Of a DNA stretch of 64,000 nucleotides, positions 54,361-64,000 are shown piece by piece (within the stretch, counting starts at the first letter, position 1; every line of letters starts with the position of its first letter). Source of the DNA: Monodelphis domestica (taxonomy: Eukaryota > Chordata > Mammalia > Didelphimorphia > Didelphidae); NCBI RefSeq assembly GCF_027887165.1, contig NC_077227.1:64862607-64926606 (forward strand). Reading direction: 5' to 3'. The notes under the pieces were generated by a model that saw only the letters and a list, made by a program, of their open reading frames with translations, made no database searches and was not told where the DNA came from. The position numbers and the translations under genes are program-made.

Positions 54361-54860
54361 GGGGCAGCTAGGTAGCATCGTGAACGACAGAAAATTTCAG
54401 GCATGGGTGATGGCCAATAGAGTTGGGATATGAAGAATCTTGCAGCCAGACTACCCAGGACTTGACTTCAAGCATATCTAGGGTTTTTTCTGCTTTGGTG
54501 CTTTGGCAGTCTATTCACAATCCAGACTAATGCAATTTCACTTGGAAGTCAAAGATCCTAGAAACACCAATTAGGTAAAACCCAATCACATCCAACTTGT
54601 GGGGATTTTCAAGGTAAGACCTTTCTAAAGCACTCAAGTTTTCTTGGTTTCTTCCCAACTATCCAGGGCCACATGAGGGAGCGATATTTTCTCTAAGCAA
54701 TAATAGCATTAATGAGCAGAAATGCTTAACCTGCCTGGCCTACTTCTGTTCTCTCAAAAGGATCTGACCTTTTCAATGGAAGATGGCAACACTGGCAGGT
54801 CCGAATCACACTGAGGCTAATGCTCTTCTAGAGGAGTCCTAGATTTAGAGCTGGAAACAA
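54361..54860. other. Intronic sequence with a SINE-like scrap
   Basis: 'ggggcagctaggtagcatcg' at 54361 looks like a bare SINE head. 'aaacccaatcacatccaact' at 54576 is unassigned. No exon recognised. Confidence 0.4.
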
Positions 54861-54863
54861 ACT

Positions 54864-54935
54864 CTTTTTTTTAACCCTTACTTTATGTCTCAATATTAAT
54901 TCTAAGACAGATGAGTGGCATGGGCTGGGTAATTG
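54864..54935 (-). mobile_element. MAR1 tail fragment, antisense
   Basis: 'ttttttaacccttactttat' and 'agacagatgagtggcatggg' are the RTE-type tail only. Confidence 0.7.
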
Positions 54936-55095
54936 TTTATATGTGATTGTTTGCATGTGGTCTCTCCCATTAGATGTGACTTTTTTGAGAGAGGCTACTG
55001 TCTTTTGCCTTTATTTGCTATCTTTTTTTGCATATCTTTATCACAGTTCCAGGCACATAGTAGGTACTTAATAAATGTTTATTGACTGACTTATT
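54936..55095 (+). mobile_element. L2 terminus
   Basis: 'gtggtctctcccattagatg', 'gttccaggcacatagtaggt' and 'acttaataaatgtttattga' with the short tail repeat TGAC. A clear end. Confidence 0.9.
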
Positions 55096-55279
55096 AACAG
55101 AGGAGGACTTTCCCCCAGTAATGGGATGCTGTTACTGGTCTCTTCTTGGGTTTTGTCTTACTGAGGAGTATTGCCAAATTACAGAGTTAACAAATTACAG
55201 GAATATTGCAAATTATAGGAGATGGGTAATTAGTATGCCTGTAACTAGTCACCTGTGCTGGTGTCTTTTATCGTCCTTC

Positions 55280-55397
55280 TATACCATAATCTTTGTGAGA
55301 ATCAGAGACCCTCTGAAATTTAAACTTAGTACTTTCCCCCATATCTAGCTCAGTGCTCTCCTTAGTAGGTACCCAGTAAGTTTTTATTAAATGGTTT
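55280..55397 (+). mobile_element. L2 terminus, second diverged copy
   Basis: 'ctagctcagtgctctcctta' and 'ggtacccagtaagtttttat'. Confidence 0.55.
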
Positions 55398-55567
55398 GGA
55401 AGGGATGGTTGAGTGGGCTGGTTGAATGTTTGGTTTCAAAAAACAGATGGAACAGTGTAAAAGTTGTCTTCAGATCCCTAAAGAATCATCATATGGAAGA
55501 ACAGTAGGTGGAAATATTAGGAGGGATTTTAGAAGCAGAGTAGTAGGTTTTTCCCCCCTTTCCCCCT

Positions 55568-55765
55568 TTTTTTTTAACTCTTACCTTCTGTCTTAGAATC
55601 AATATTGTTTATTGGTTCCAAGTCAGAAGAGTGGTAAGAGCTAGACAGTGGGGGTTAAGTGACTTGCCCAGGGTCACACAGCCAGGAAGTATCTGAGGTC
55701 AGCTTTGAACCTAGGACCTTCTGTCTCTAGTAGCTCTCCATCTACTGAGCCACCCAGCTGTCCTC
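55568..55765 (-). mobile_element. Full-length MAR1 CORE-SINE, antisense
   Basis: 'aactcttaccttctgtctta', 'agggtcacacagccaggaag' and head 'tgagccacccagctgtcc'. Confidence 0.94.
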
Positions 55766-55915
55766 TGGTTTAGGCTTTTGACTTGAGCTGGGTTCAAATC
55801 CTATTTGCCTTTTGTGACTTGTGCTTCAGTGCCTTAACTGCAAAATAAAGGGGTAGGGGATTGGATTTTGATTACCCTAAGGTCTCTTCCTAGATCTAAG
55901 GATATGGTTATGTGA
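55766..55915 (+). mobile_element. MIR fragment
   Basis: 'ttgagctgggttcaaatcct' and 'gcaaaataaaggggtagggg' in MIR order. Confidence 0.55.
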
Positions 55916-56880
55916 GCCGTTAAGTAGACTGATGTTAGATTTCCATAATCATGGGATGCCTCCTTAGGGAGTAGGCAATAAGTTTCCCTTGGCCAAAGTT
56001 ATTCAAGAGGGGTCTAAGTGGCCATATATCAAGGATATTCTAAAATAACTTCCAGCTTGGGTTAGGAGGTTGAAGTTAGATGGTCTCAAAAATTCCCTTT
56101 AGCACTAAAGTTCTAAAATTTTTAATCATATTATTTAATAAGGCCCCATGGGCATGGGATCACCAAGAGGTTTTTTTTTTTAAGTTTAAGGAAATAATTA
56201 AGTAACCAAGATGGAATGCGTTTTGTTTGACATGATAATACATAAGAATAAGCAAATAAAGTATAAGGAAATGGAAGCCACCTCTTGCCTCCACTCCAAA
56301 TCCAATTCTCCATTTCCTCTTGGAGTGTTGCATATTTTTGTGCCTTCTTGGCCTTAGTAACCTTCCACCATGTTCATGGTTGTTTATTTGACATTCAGAA
56401 GTTGGTCTGGAAGTCAGTGAGGCCCATGGTAGGCTGCCCTGCCTGTCTTTATTCCAACTCGCCAGGGATTCTTAATAAAACCCAACCCCCTCTTCCCCCA
56501 ACCAAGCAACTTTCCTGGGCCATGACTCACTGGGACTGCCTTGGGATTGCCCTGCTCCTGAATTGGAAGAGGTTTCCTGGTGAATCAACCACAGTAATTT
56601 GATGCCAAGTGTGTATGTGTGTGGGGAAGAATGTGTAGAATTAAGGAATTTTAGGACCCAGAACCCTAAAAGTCTTGGAATTAGCTGTGAGAGGATAACA
56701 AATGCATTCCACTGGAAAAGAGGGTCTTCCAAATGAGATGCTATTATCTTGAAAAGCAGATAGCCTCTTATCACAGAGAATTCTGTGGGCTGCTCAGCCG
56801 TGGGGCAAGCAGCAATGGATTATCAGTAGTTTGTTTTTGAAAATGCTTTGGGAGCAGTGGGGTGAGGAGCTTCTTTTATA
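55916..56880. other. Mostly repeat-poor intronic block
   Basis: 56280-56860 has no recognised repeat. It holds an AP-1-like TGACTCA at 56524, a RUNX-like AACCACA at 56587 and an ETS-like TTTCCTGG. These are suggestive only. Frames of 100-105 residues on both strands lack domains. Confidence 0.4.
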
Positions 56881-57210
56881 GATCAGTTCAGCAAGCATTT
56901 ATTTTTTATTTTTACTTTTTAAACTCTTTGCTTTTGTCTTAGAATGGATACCAAATATTGGTTCCAAGGCAAAAGAGTGATAGGGCTAGGCAATGGGGCT
57001 TGTGACTTGCCCCAGGATTTCATATATAGCCAGGAAGTATATGAGGTTAGATCTGAACCTAGGACCTCCAGGCTTCAGGCTTGGCTCTCTATCCACCTCC
57101 CTGCCCCTCTCCAAGCATTTATTAAGTACCTGCTGCATACTAGTAGGTAGGGGTTAGAAAGATGAGAATAAAATAGCCCTTGCCTTTAAGGAACATACAT
57201 TCTAAACTAT
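56881..57210 (-). mobile_element. L2 3' end, antisense, split by a MAR1
   Basis: 'cagcaagcatttatt' on the left, then after the MAR1 'aagcatttattaagtacctg' and 'cttaaggaacatacattcta' on the right. Confidence 0.8.
56904..57111 (-). mobile_element. MAR1 inside L2, with perfect 12-base target duplication
   Basis: 'aaactctttgcttttgtctt', 'tattggttccaaggcaaaag' and 'gaacctaggacctccaggct'. CAAGCATTTATT flanks it at 56892-56903 and 57112-57123. Confidence 0.93.
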
Positions 57211-57797
57211 TCTAAAGATTAAGAAGGGTATCTCTTTTTAAAGAAAGCCTGTGATGATGAACAAGCTTTGTGAACTGCAGTTGGGAAGCTACTTTCAGAA
57301 AAGGAGCAAGGAAGAAGACTGCCCTCCTTTGGAGACCTTGAGCCAGGGTTGCCTGTTATCCTTTTACCATTTTCTCTTTGAATTAAGGCAAAAAATATAT
57401 GAGCTTCTACCTGGAACCATATTCACCCAAAGGTCCTCTCTTCCCCACCTCAGTCACGAAGACCCAGTTGACAGAATCAGAAAGGAAGTCTACCACTTAA
57501 TTTTTAGGTTTATATATAAAGAATTAAAGGGGTAGGGATGGTGGAGCTGACTCAGTGATGTAGCCAGTGGAGGTAAAAAATGTGTTGGCTAAACCAACTC
57601 CTCTTGGGAAAGATCTGAGATTCCAGGACATAAAAGTGAGAGCTGGGACTTGTAATATTCCTCCACCATCTCCCTCTTAGCCTACTCTGAATGCAGTAAA
57701 TTTCCTTTTTTGGGTAATTATTTTCCCCTTTCAAGGGCACATTTGTTCAATTTAACCTGATTAAAACTAGAATAAATATATATTCCTTATACTCTGG
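57211..57797. other. Intronic sequence, nothing recognised
   Basis: A 94-residue plus frame at 57251-57535 has mixed composition and no domain I know. I see no convincing splice acceptor and donor pair around it. Confidence 0.4.
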
Positions 57798-58108
57798 TCC
57801 CTCCCTCCCTCCCTCCTTCCTTCCTTCCTTCCTTCCTCCCTCCCTCCCTCCCTCCCTCCCTCCTTCCTTCCTTCCTTCCTTCCTTCCTTCCTTCCTTCCT
57901 TCCTTCCTTCCTTCCTTCCTTCCTTCCTTCCTTCCTTCCTTCCTTCCTTCCTTCCTTCCTTCCTTCCTTCCTTCCTTCCTTCCTTCCTTCCTTCCTTCCT
58001 TCCTTCCTTCCTTCCTTCTTTTCTTCCTTCTTTCCTCTCTTCCTTCCTCTTTTCCTCCCTCCCTTCCTCCTTCCCTTCCTCTCTCCCTACTCTCTTTCTC
58101 TCTTTCCT
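57798..58108. repeat. Long polypyrimidine tract with (TTCC)39
   Basis: TCCC-rich sequence from 57798 to 57861, then about 39 uninterrupted TTCC units to 58017, then imperfect CT-rich sequence to 58108. A 121-residue EGRK frame on the minus strand is the repeat read as protein. Confidence 0.97.
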
Positions 58109-58714
58109 TCTGACATTACTGCAAAAGTTCAATGATCCAGAATGCTTCTAATTTGGCAGTAGGCAAATGGTTAGATTCTCCACTTCTGCAGAGTCCCTCC
58201 CTTATTTGGAATTGCTTCCCTGGGCAGGGGCATGCTTGCATTTTGTGCAGCTGCTTCATTTGTAGGCTGTCCTGGTGAGATGAAAAGTGGTGCATTTCAG
58301 CAACCAACCCCTCTATTTCCCCTCAAGTAGGCACACCTCCTTGGCACTCATAACCTAGAAGGATTAAACTAGCAGCAAAAGGTTGGGAGTCACTGCAGCC
58401 TTTGTTCTGATTAAATTTCTGACGCTTTTTTAAACCAGATAAATCTCCAATGCTTTAAGTATACCATGTTCCCTCTGAACCAAGGCAGGGAAGGAGAGTG
58501 GATCTTTCTTAGCAGATGGGCAGATGGAGGAGAGTAAGGTAGTATGGGAGACTTCTTTTTGGGAGAGAATGAGCCTATGGAGAATTGAACTGAGAAGGAA
58601 GGGTGGCTTCTTGCATCCTCCCCCCACTAGCTCAGGGAGGCAGACACCATCCTGTCTGTTATTGAAATGATGGCAGCCCTTTGCTGTTGAGCAGCCATTT
58701 GCTCTGGAAGGGAC
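58109..58714. other. Repeat-poor intronic block
   Basis: About 600 bases with no recognised repeat. Possible conserved noncoding sequence. No exon supported. Confidence 0.4.
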
Positions 58715-59150
58715 AGGCATGCAAAAAGCATTTAGTAAGCATTTGTCATGTACCAGGGAAGAGATTGCTATGACTCAGTGACTAGAGCCCTCGACCTGGA
58801 GTCAGAAACACCTGAGTTCAAATCCAGCCTCAGGCACTTCCTAGCTGTGTGACCTTGGGCAAGTCACTTAACCTCTGATTGAAGGATCTACTGGAGAAGG
58901 GAATGGCAAACCACTCTATTATCTTTGCCAAGAAAACCTATGAATAGCTATGGGGCCATGGGCTTACAAAGAGTTGGACACAGCCTCTTTGGTACTCTTG
59001 CTGATTAGCCAGAGGATGCAAAGATAAGCATAATTTCTGCCTTCAAGAGGCTTACATTCTAAGACAGCACATAAGATGGACATGAAAAGCAAGGAGATAA
59101 GGGAGGAGAAGGTACTTGAGTCCGAGGCATGATCCTGAAGTCCAGGGAGT
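58715..59150 (-). mobile_element. L2 3' end, antisense, split by a SINE1
   Basis: 'catttagtaagcatttgtca' and 'tgtaccagggaagaga' on the left. After the SINE, 'ggatgcaaagataagcataa', 'tgccttcaagaggcttacat' and 'tctaagacagcacata' on the right. Confidence 0.7.
58770..58985 (+). mobile_element. SINE1-type SINE
   Basis: 'gactcagtgactagagccct', 'gagttcaaatccagcctcag', 'gtgaccttgggcaagtcact', 'atggcaaaccactctattat' and the tail 'caaagagttggacacagcc'. Confidence 0.92.
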
Positions 59151-59590
59151 TGGAAGCAGAGCCCAGGAAGGGAATGAGGTGAGGCTGGTCTAGGGAGCCT
59201 GTCTCCAAAATGGGGAAATGAAGGAACTTGCCTATGGGAGTTGGGAGCCTATATGGCAGAGGGATGTCTTCCAAGATGAGAAGGCCCCAAGAGCTGAGAC
59301 GGCTAAGATCATCATACCTTCCTGACATGAAGGCTGTGTGCCATGGGTGGCATCATGCCTACTTGCCCCATATCTTCTAGCTCAGCTTGCCCAGCTCTAG
59401 TTTCTTACTTGGGTTGCCTGTTTCCTGGAAATGGCTTCCTATTGACTTTTGGTAACATTGGCTCAAAAAGTTGTTTGCCAATTGCATGATTGCGACCGCT
59501 TGACTTTCCCTGAGGCTCCTCTGCCCTAGAATGGCCACAACAAATACTACATTTCTGTCTCTTGTGCTCTCTCCTAAAGCAGACCATGGC
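59151..59590. other. Intronic sequence, nothing recognised
   Basis: Possibly a diverged continuation of the antisense L2. No exon. Confidence 0.35.
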
Positions 59591-60240
59591 ACCAGGTAGG
59601 AAGGGTTCGGGTTATAAAGGACCTTGAATGTTAAAGCAGCAAAAGGAGACTTGATGGGAGCAGAATAGAAAATCGGGAATCATTGAGGGTTTCAGAGGAG
59701 TAATAAAAATAGCAATAACTAAGATGAATGTATCAGTTTATGATTTGCAGTGCTCTTATTGATCCTCAGAACAACCCTGGGCAGTAGGAGCTATTATAAT
59801 GCTCACTTTATAGCTTGACAGAGCCTAAGTGACCAGTTCAGGGTCACACAGCTAGTAATTGTCTCAGACAGTATTTGAACTGAGTCTTCTCGACCTCTGG
59901 TCCAAAACTTGCCTAATTTTCTGCCTTAAAGAAATCATCTGGCAGTGTTTTCTAGACAGATTGGAAGGAGGAGAGTCTGGAGTTACTGTCGTAATAGTCT
60001 AGATGTAAATTGATCAAGCCTAGATATTATGGTAGGACCAGAGTGGAAAAGGAATTCTCTCTTAGAAGGAAGAATCTATTTGATGGAGGAACTTGATGAT
60101 ATAATGGATAAGGGGAAGAGAACAGTCAATGATGATTCAAAGAGTTCCAAGCAGAGGCGGCTTTGAGAATAATAAATCATCTTCCACCCAATAGGATCCA
60201 GTTAAACCTGTTGAGTAGAATAAGAAGACAGAGGGGTGAC
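59591..60240 (-). mobile_element. L2 internal and 3' region, antisense, with a MIR inside
   Basis: 'ggttataaaggaccttgaat' and 'gacagattggaaggaggaga' with 'gtaatagtctagatgtaaa' correspond to reversed L2 'agcctcctaattggtc' and its neighbours. Confidence 0.6.
59705..59940 (-). mobile_element. MIR SINE, antisense
   Basis: 'gatcctcagaacaaccctgg', 'cagggtcacacagctagtaa' and 'tatttgaactgagtcttctc' in reversed MIR order. Confidence 0.85.
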
Positions 60241-60715
60241 TTAGTGAACCTTTTGGTGTTAGCACTGATGGTCATGTCTGGCACTCCTTGTTGGCAAATA
60301 GGATAGTTTTGATTGAGTCATGGCCAACAGGAAAGGAGAGGCCAAAATTTCCAGTCACATCCCCTTTGCTGTTGAGGTAAAATGAGACAATGTGTACGTG
60401 AAGTTCTCTGGAAACTTTAAAACACTGTCAATCTGTGTTGTTGTTGTTAAATAACAATTTTTACCCTGTTTCTTTTTGGTGGTAGCCTTTTGTGGTGGCC
60501 CTTCACGGTTTTTTAGATGAACAGATTCTTGTATTAGATAGAAGGTCGGAATACACCATCTCTCAAGGCCCTTCTAGTTCTAAAACTGAATTTTCATAGA
60601 ACCTGCTACCTACTAAGGTGATAAACATATAAGTAGTCTGTGGTGGAGAATGAATGCTTCTCTTAGCAAGGTGTTTCAAATGCTAAGTGGCTCAGTGACT
60701 GTACTTTGTTGTCAG
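60241..60715. other. Intronic sequence, nothing recognised
   Basis: No clear repeat or exon. Confidence 0.4.
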
Positions 60716-60719
60716 AATA

Positions 60720-60940
60720 GGGAATAGTGGCAGTGTAGGAGAAAGCACTGGATTAGAAATATGGAGAGACTGGGTTTGAATCTTGCCACCAGTCCTTATT
60801 AGCTTCCTGACTCATAAAAGGCAAGTCACTACACCTATAAAATGGCAATAATAATATCAGAAACACCTAACTCTTGAGGCAATTGTGAGGATCAGATAAG
60901 ATAATGTATAGACTAAAAAGACTTGCCATATATTTGTCAG
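60720..60940 (+). mobile_element. MIR SINE
   Basis: 'agaaagcactggattagaaa', 'gactgggtttgaatcttgcc' and 'tataaaatggcaataataat' in MIR order. Confidence 0.8.
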
Positions 60941-60952
60941 ATTTTTTTTCTC

Positions 60953-61152
60953 CTTAAAACTGTTATCTTTCATTTTAGAATTAATATAGTATCTATGTTG
61001 ATCCCAAGGTAGAAGAGTCATAAGGGGTGGGCAGTGGGGATTATGTGAATTGGCCAGGGTCAACAGCTAGGAAATATCTGAGGACAGATTTGAACTTATG
61101 ACCTCTCATCTCTTGGCTTGGCTTTCAATCCACTGAGCTACCAGCTGTCCCT
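60953..61152 (-). mobile_element. MAR1 CORE-SINE, antisense
   Basis: 'tatctttcattttagaatta', 'gatcccaaggtagaagagtc' and head 'tcaatccactgagctaccag'. Confidence 0.93.
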
Positions 61153-61189
61153 AAGCTATTATTCTTACTTGGCTTGATTATCTTTAGGC

Positions 61190-61430
61190 AGGCAAGTGGC
61201 AAAGGGGATAAAAGTGTTAGGCATATGGTCTGGAAGACTCATATTTCTGAGCTTGTATCTGGCCTCAGATGCTTAATAGTTGTGTTACCTTGGGCAAGTC
61301 ACTTAACCCTGTTTGTCACAGTTTTCTCATCTGTAAAATGAACTAGAGAAGGAAATGGCAAACCACTGTCATCCGTGCCAAGAACACCCCAAATGGAGTC
61401 ATAAAGAGTCAGATACAACTGAACAACAAA
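61190..61430 (+). mobile_element. SINE1-type SINE, near full length
   Basis: 'ggcaggcaagtggcaaaggg', 'cttgggcaagtcacttaacc', 'gaaggaaatggcaaaccact' and the tail 'taaagagtcagatacaactg' then 'aacaacaaa'. Confidence 0.93.
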
Positions 61431-62109
61431 TGGCTATCTTGGGAAAACTATATTAAAGTATTAGGAAACTAGCAATTATAGTGAAGCATGAACACAAAAT
61501 CAATTTTTGATTTTGAATCAATCAAAGTTTTGGTTTTGAGTTGGATTACGTTTGAGGTTCCAGTAATAGATATGACTAATGACAGATTTAACTAAATTCT
61601 CTGAAGGGTTCCCTCTAGGTTTCATTTCTCCTTTTCTCCTTTGGGTGTAGATTTCCAGGTGAGCTCACTGTCTGTGAAATAACTAGCCTTTTGACATCAT
61701 TGGTTTTGAGTTTATGTTGGGTCAGTTCAAGCCAATAAGCTGGATAAGAGTCATCAATCACCCCCTTCCCCCCCCAGAGCATGGCAACTCATGGAAGTCA
61801 GATTGGATGGAATCAAGAAAGATAGCATGACAGTAATAGATGGAGGACCAGATTGGAATCAAGACCTACCTCAACTGAAATATTCTGTTTTTATGACCAT
61901 GGGTGACAAGCCACTCAATCCTCTGGTCAGCTTCAGTCTCTCAAACTGTTAATTTTTCATCTGTTTCTTTAGTGATGCATTGGTCTTCACCTTACATCAA
62001 TGAAAGATGAAATACACATGCAAAGGAGAGAACATGGCTGGCTGATGAGGAAGAGAATACATTCAACAAGCCTAGCCAAGGTTGTAGGTAGTAATGCATC
62101 TCTGAGTAC
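61431..62109. other. Intronic sequence, nothing recognised
   Basis: A C-rich run lies at 61762-61777. No exon or repeat that I can defend. Confidence 0.4.
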
Positions 62110-62330
62110 CACAGGATCATTGATCAGGGATTGGAAGAAACCTCTAAACCCATCCAGTTCAATACCCTTCATTTTGAAGTTGAGGAAACCTAGTACAAAG
62201 GGGTGATGAAGTAGGACCTGCTCAAGGTTATACCAGTAGCAAGCTCAGAGTAGGGATTTAAACTCATGACTCCATGATTCCAAGTACAGCATCAATTCTT
62301 TTTCCATTGTACCATGATCTCTCTTTGGGA
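62110..62330 (-). mobile_element. MIR SINE variant, antisense
   Basis: 'gattggaagaaacctctaaa', 'gaagttgaggaaacctagta' and 'gggatttaaactcatgactc' in reversed MIR order. Confidence 0.75.
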
Positions 62331-63484
62331 CGTTTGAAAATTCTTTTGGTTTTTGTTACATTTTCCCCATTCTTCACTGAGATCCTTGGGACCAGAGACA
62401 AGGAGAGAGTTAGGAGAGAGATTATGTTCTAAATTCTCTGGAACCGTATAAAATTCCTGGTTAATTTTTAATTTATTTTTTATTTTTGAAATTTCCTACA
62501 CCCTGATGGTTCTGAGTATTACCTTGCAACAGTGAAATAAATATCAAAGTCAGGAGAAAGCTTGTCTTTTTGGTTAGTTCCAATGCAGACTTAAAATCAA
62601 GGGGATGCTGGGAATATATTTTTACTTATTGGCTACAAAAGGACCGAGAGAGTACTTTTATTGTGATTGGTATTAAATTGATGTCACAGTAGTAACCACT
62701 TAAATTCATTAACCTTCATGCATTTGCTGGCTTACTTTCTTTAGAAATGTGCTGGCTACAGAATGATTAGTTTTCAGGGCTAGAGCCGTACCTGTATAAA
62801 ACATTGCTGACTGAAAGGTGACCTTCCTTCCTTCTCTTCTCTTCCTCACAGATATAAACTATTTTAAAAGATGAGGGGCAAATGAATGCACTGAGTAGCT
62901 GGGACAGGTCTTGCTGGGAAGAAAAATAAGCTTCATCCCTCACCGAGCACTATTTTTTTTCTTAGAGGACATTTTCTGTGGAGCTGACTTGTCCCTCTTG
63001 GGATATGTCCTTGAATTTTAATTGGAGGGGCTGATACTAAATAGGCCAGAAAAGTAGCCCTTTAGGGCTCATTTGGGAATCTGTGTTACTTTATATTTGG
63101 TCAGTCATCATACTGACAAATATTCTTTTTCCACGATATAATTGACTGGATTAGATTGTCCAATGGGAGACTCCTTTGTTTCACAATATAACAAAATAAG
63201 CCCTGTCCCCCTCCCCCCCCTTTTTGACCCTGTGGTTTTATTAAAGATTCACTCTTTTGCCCTTAGAGGCTATTTTTGCATGAATCCAACTCAAAGAATG
63301 GGAGGATCTCTCTTTCCCTTCCCGCAACTATTATTATTTCAGTACCTGGAGGATGCTACGCAGATTCTTCTTTGCCAATCTAGATTGTGGCTTTTTGACT
63401 TGGGAGACAGTCTGAGAATTATTGTGGCTGAAAAATTCATTAGTCAGCCTGGGGATGGACATGTCTGACCCGAGGATCACAACC
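62331..63484. other. Repeat-poor intronic block
   Basis: About 1.1 kb with no repeat recognised. The plus frame of 108 residues at 63142-63468 has no domain. Candidate words include a CRE-like TGATGTCA (62680) and 'ctaaataggcc' (63038), which loosely resembles a MEF2 site. Confidence 0.45.
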
Positions 63485-63650
63485 TTAGGTTGAAGGGGAT
63501 CTCAGAGACTGGGGGGTCCAAACCTCTCATTCCATTGATGAAGAAATGATGTCTAGTGGTTAAAATAACTTGCCCAGGGTAACCCAAGTGGTCAGCCTCC
63601 GATTCAGGTCTTCTGGATCTAGGGCCATTTTTGTTTCCCTACCTTCTAGG
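63485..63650 (-). mobile_element. MIR SINE variant, antisense
   Basis: 'ttgaaggggatctcagagac', 'ttccattgatgaagaaatga' and 'acttgcccagggtaacccaa' in reversed MIR order. Confidence 0.75.
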
Positions 63651-64000
63651 ACCATTTTTGTTTCCCCACCTTAGTCCTCAGAGAGCAGTTGCGGAGCCTT
63701 TCAATGGACCCAGATGCTTTTCACATTGTTAGGGCTTGTCAGAGCTTGCCTTTCTGAGAGCTCAGGGTTACCTCCTTGCTGAGACGAGGCCTCAGAGTAC
63801 AACTTTGTGGAAGTAGTGCTATTTTTATTATTTTATATAATAATAGCTTGTGTTATATATAGCCCTTTAAAGAAATGAGGAACACTTTACTATGCCTGTG
63901 ACTTCTTTTGATGAGATTTCACAGCAACCCTGTAGAGGTAAGGGAGGGAGGTCTCCTCTGGTACAGGGCCAGAAAGTAGAACCAGTCTTTTGGTCAATTT
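63651..64000. other. Intronic sequence ending in a MIR-like piece
   Basis: 63855-63945 ('gagatttcacagcaaccctg') looks like reversed MIR and is cut by the window edge. The rest is unassigned. Confidence 0.4.

Noticed and set aside
57767-58132. A 121-residue EGRK-rich frame
   Set aside because: Translation of the second polypyrimidine tract.

Overview
This is repeat-rich, mostly noncoding vertebrate DNA from a marsupial. The diagnostic signs are many CORE-SINEs of the Mar-1 type with an RTE-derived tail, tRNA-headed SINEs with a Bov-B-like tail, marsupial-type L1 3' ends, remains of an RTE LINE, and a background of old L2, L3/CR1 and MIR copies. Base composition is AT-rich apart from one CpG island. 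I cannot name the species. All family names come from remembered consensus sequences, not from a search, and most edges of old repeats are accurate only to about 10-30 bases.

Layout. Positions 1-22500 look intergenic: an L1 3' end (447-1319), inverted L2 pieces (2660-3440), a 5' L1 portion with ORF1 and the start of ORF2 split by a roughly 600-base insertion (4085-6655), an L1 with a perfect 17-base target duplication (8901-9368), an RTE LINE (about 9985-11760) with a solo LTR nested in it (10424-10777), an AT-rich tract (11770-12185), further L1, L2, MIR and SINE copies, and a second solo LTR (20307-20936). Positions 23130-24690 form the only CpG island. It has GC boxes, a GCC run and a good splice donor (GTGAGT at 24357), so I read it as a housekeeping-type promoter with a probably noncoding first exon on the plus strand.

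From 24357 to the right edge the sequence is best read as one long first intron or intron series of that unidentified gene. It holds L2, L3, MIR, MAR1, SINE1 and L1 copies, a gag-like retroviral fragment (41363-41640), several microsatellites, a minisatellite with an 89-base higher-order period (42577-42756) and two long polypyrimidine tracts (51041-51236 and 57798-58108). About ten of eleven MAR1 copies in this part lie antisense to the inferred transcript. I found no protein-coding host exon I can defend, no tRNA or rRNA gene, no CRISPR array and no new biological system. The best leads are the unassigned CpG-island promoter, a local tandem duplication on its upstream edge, and a few repeat-poor intronic blocks that may hold regulatory DNA.
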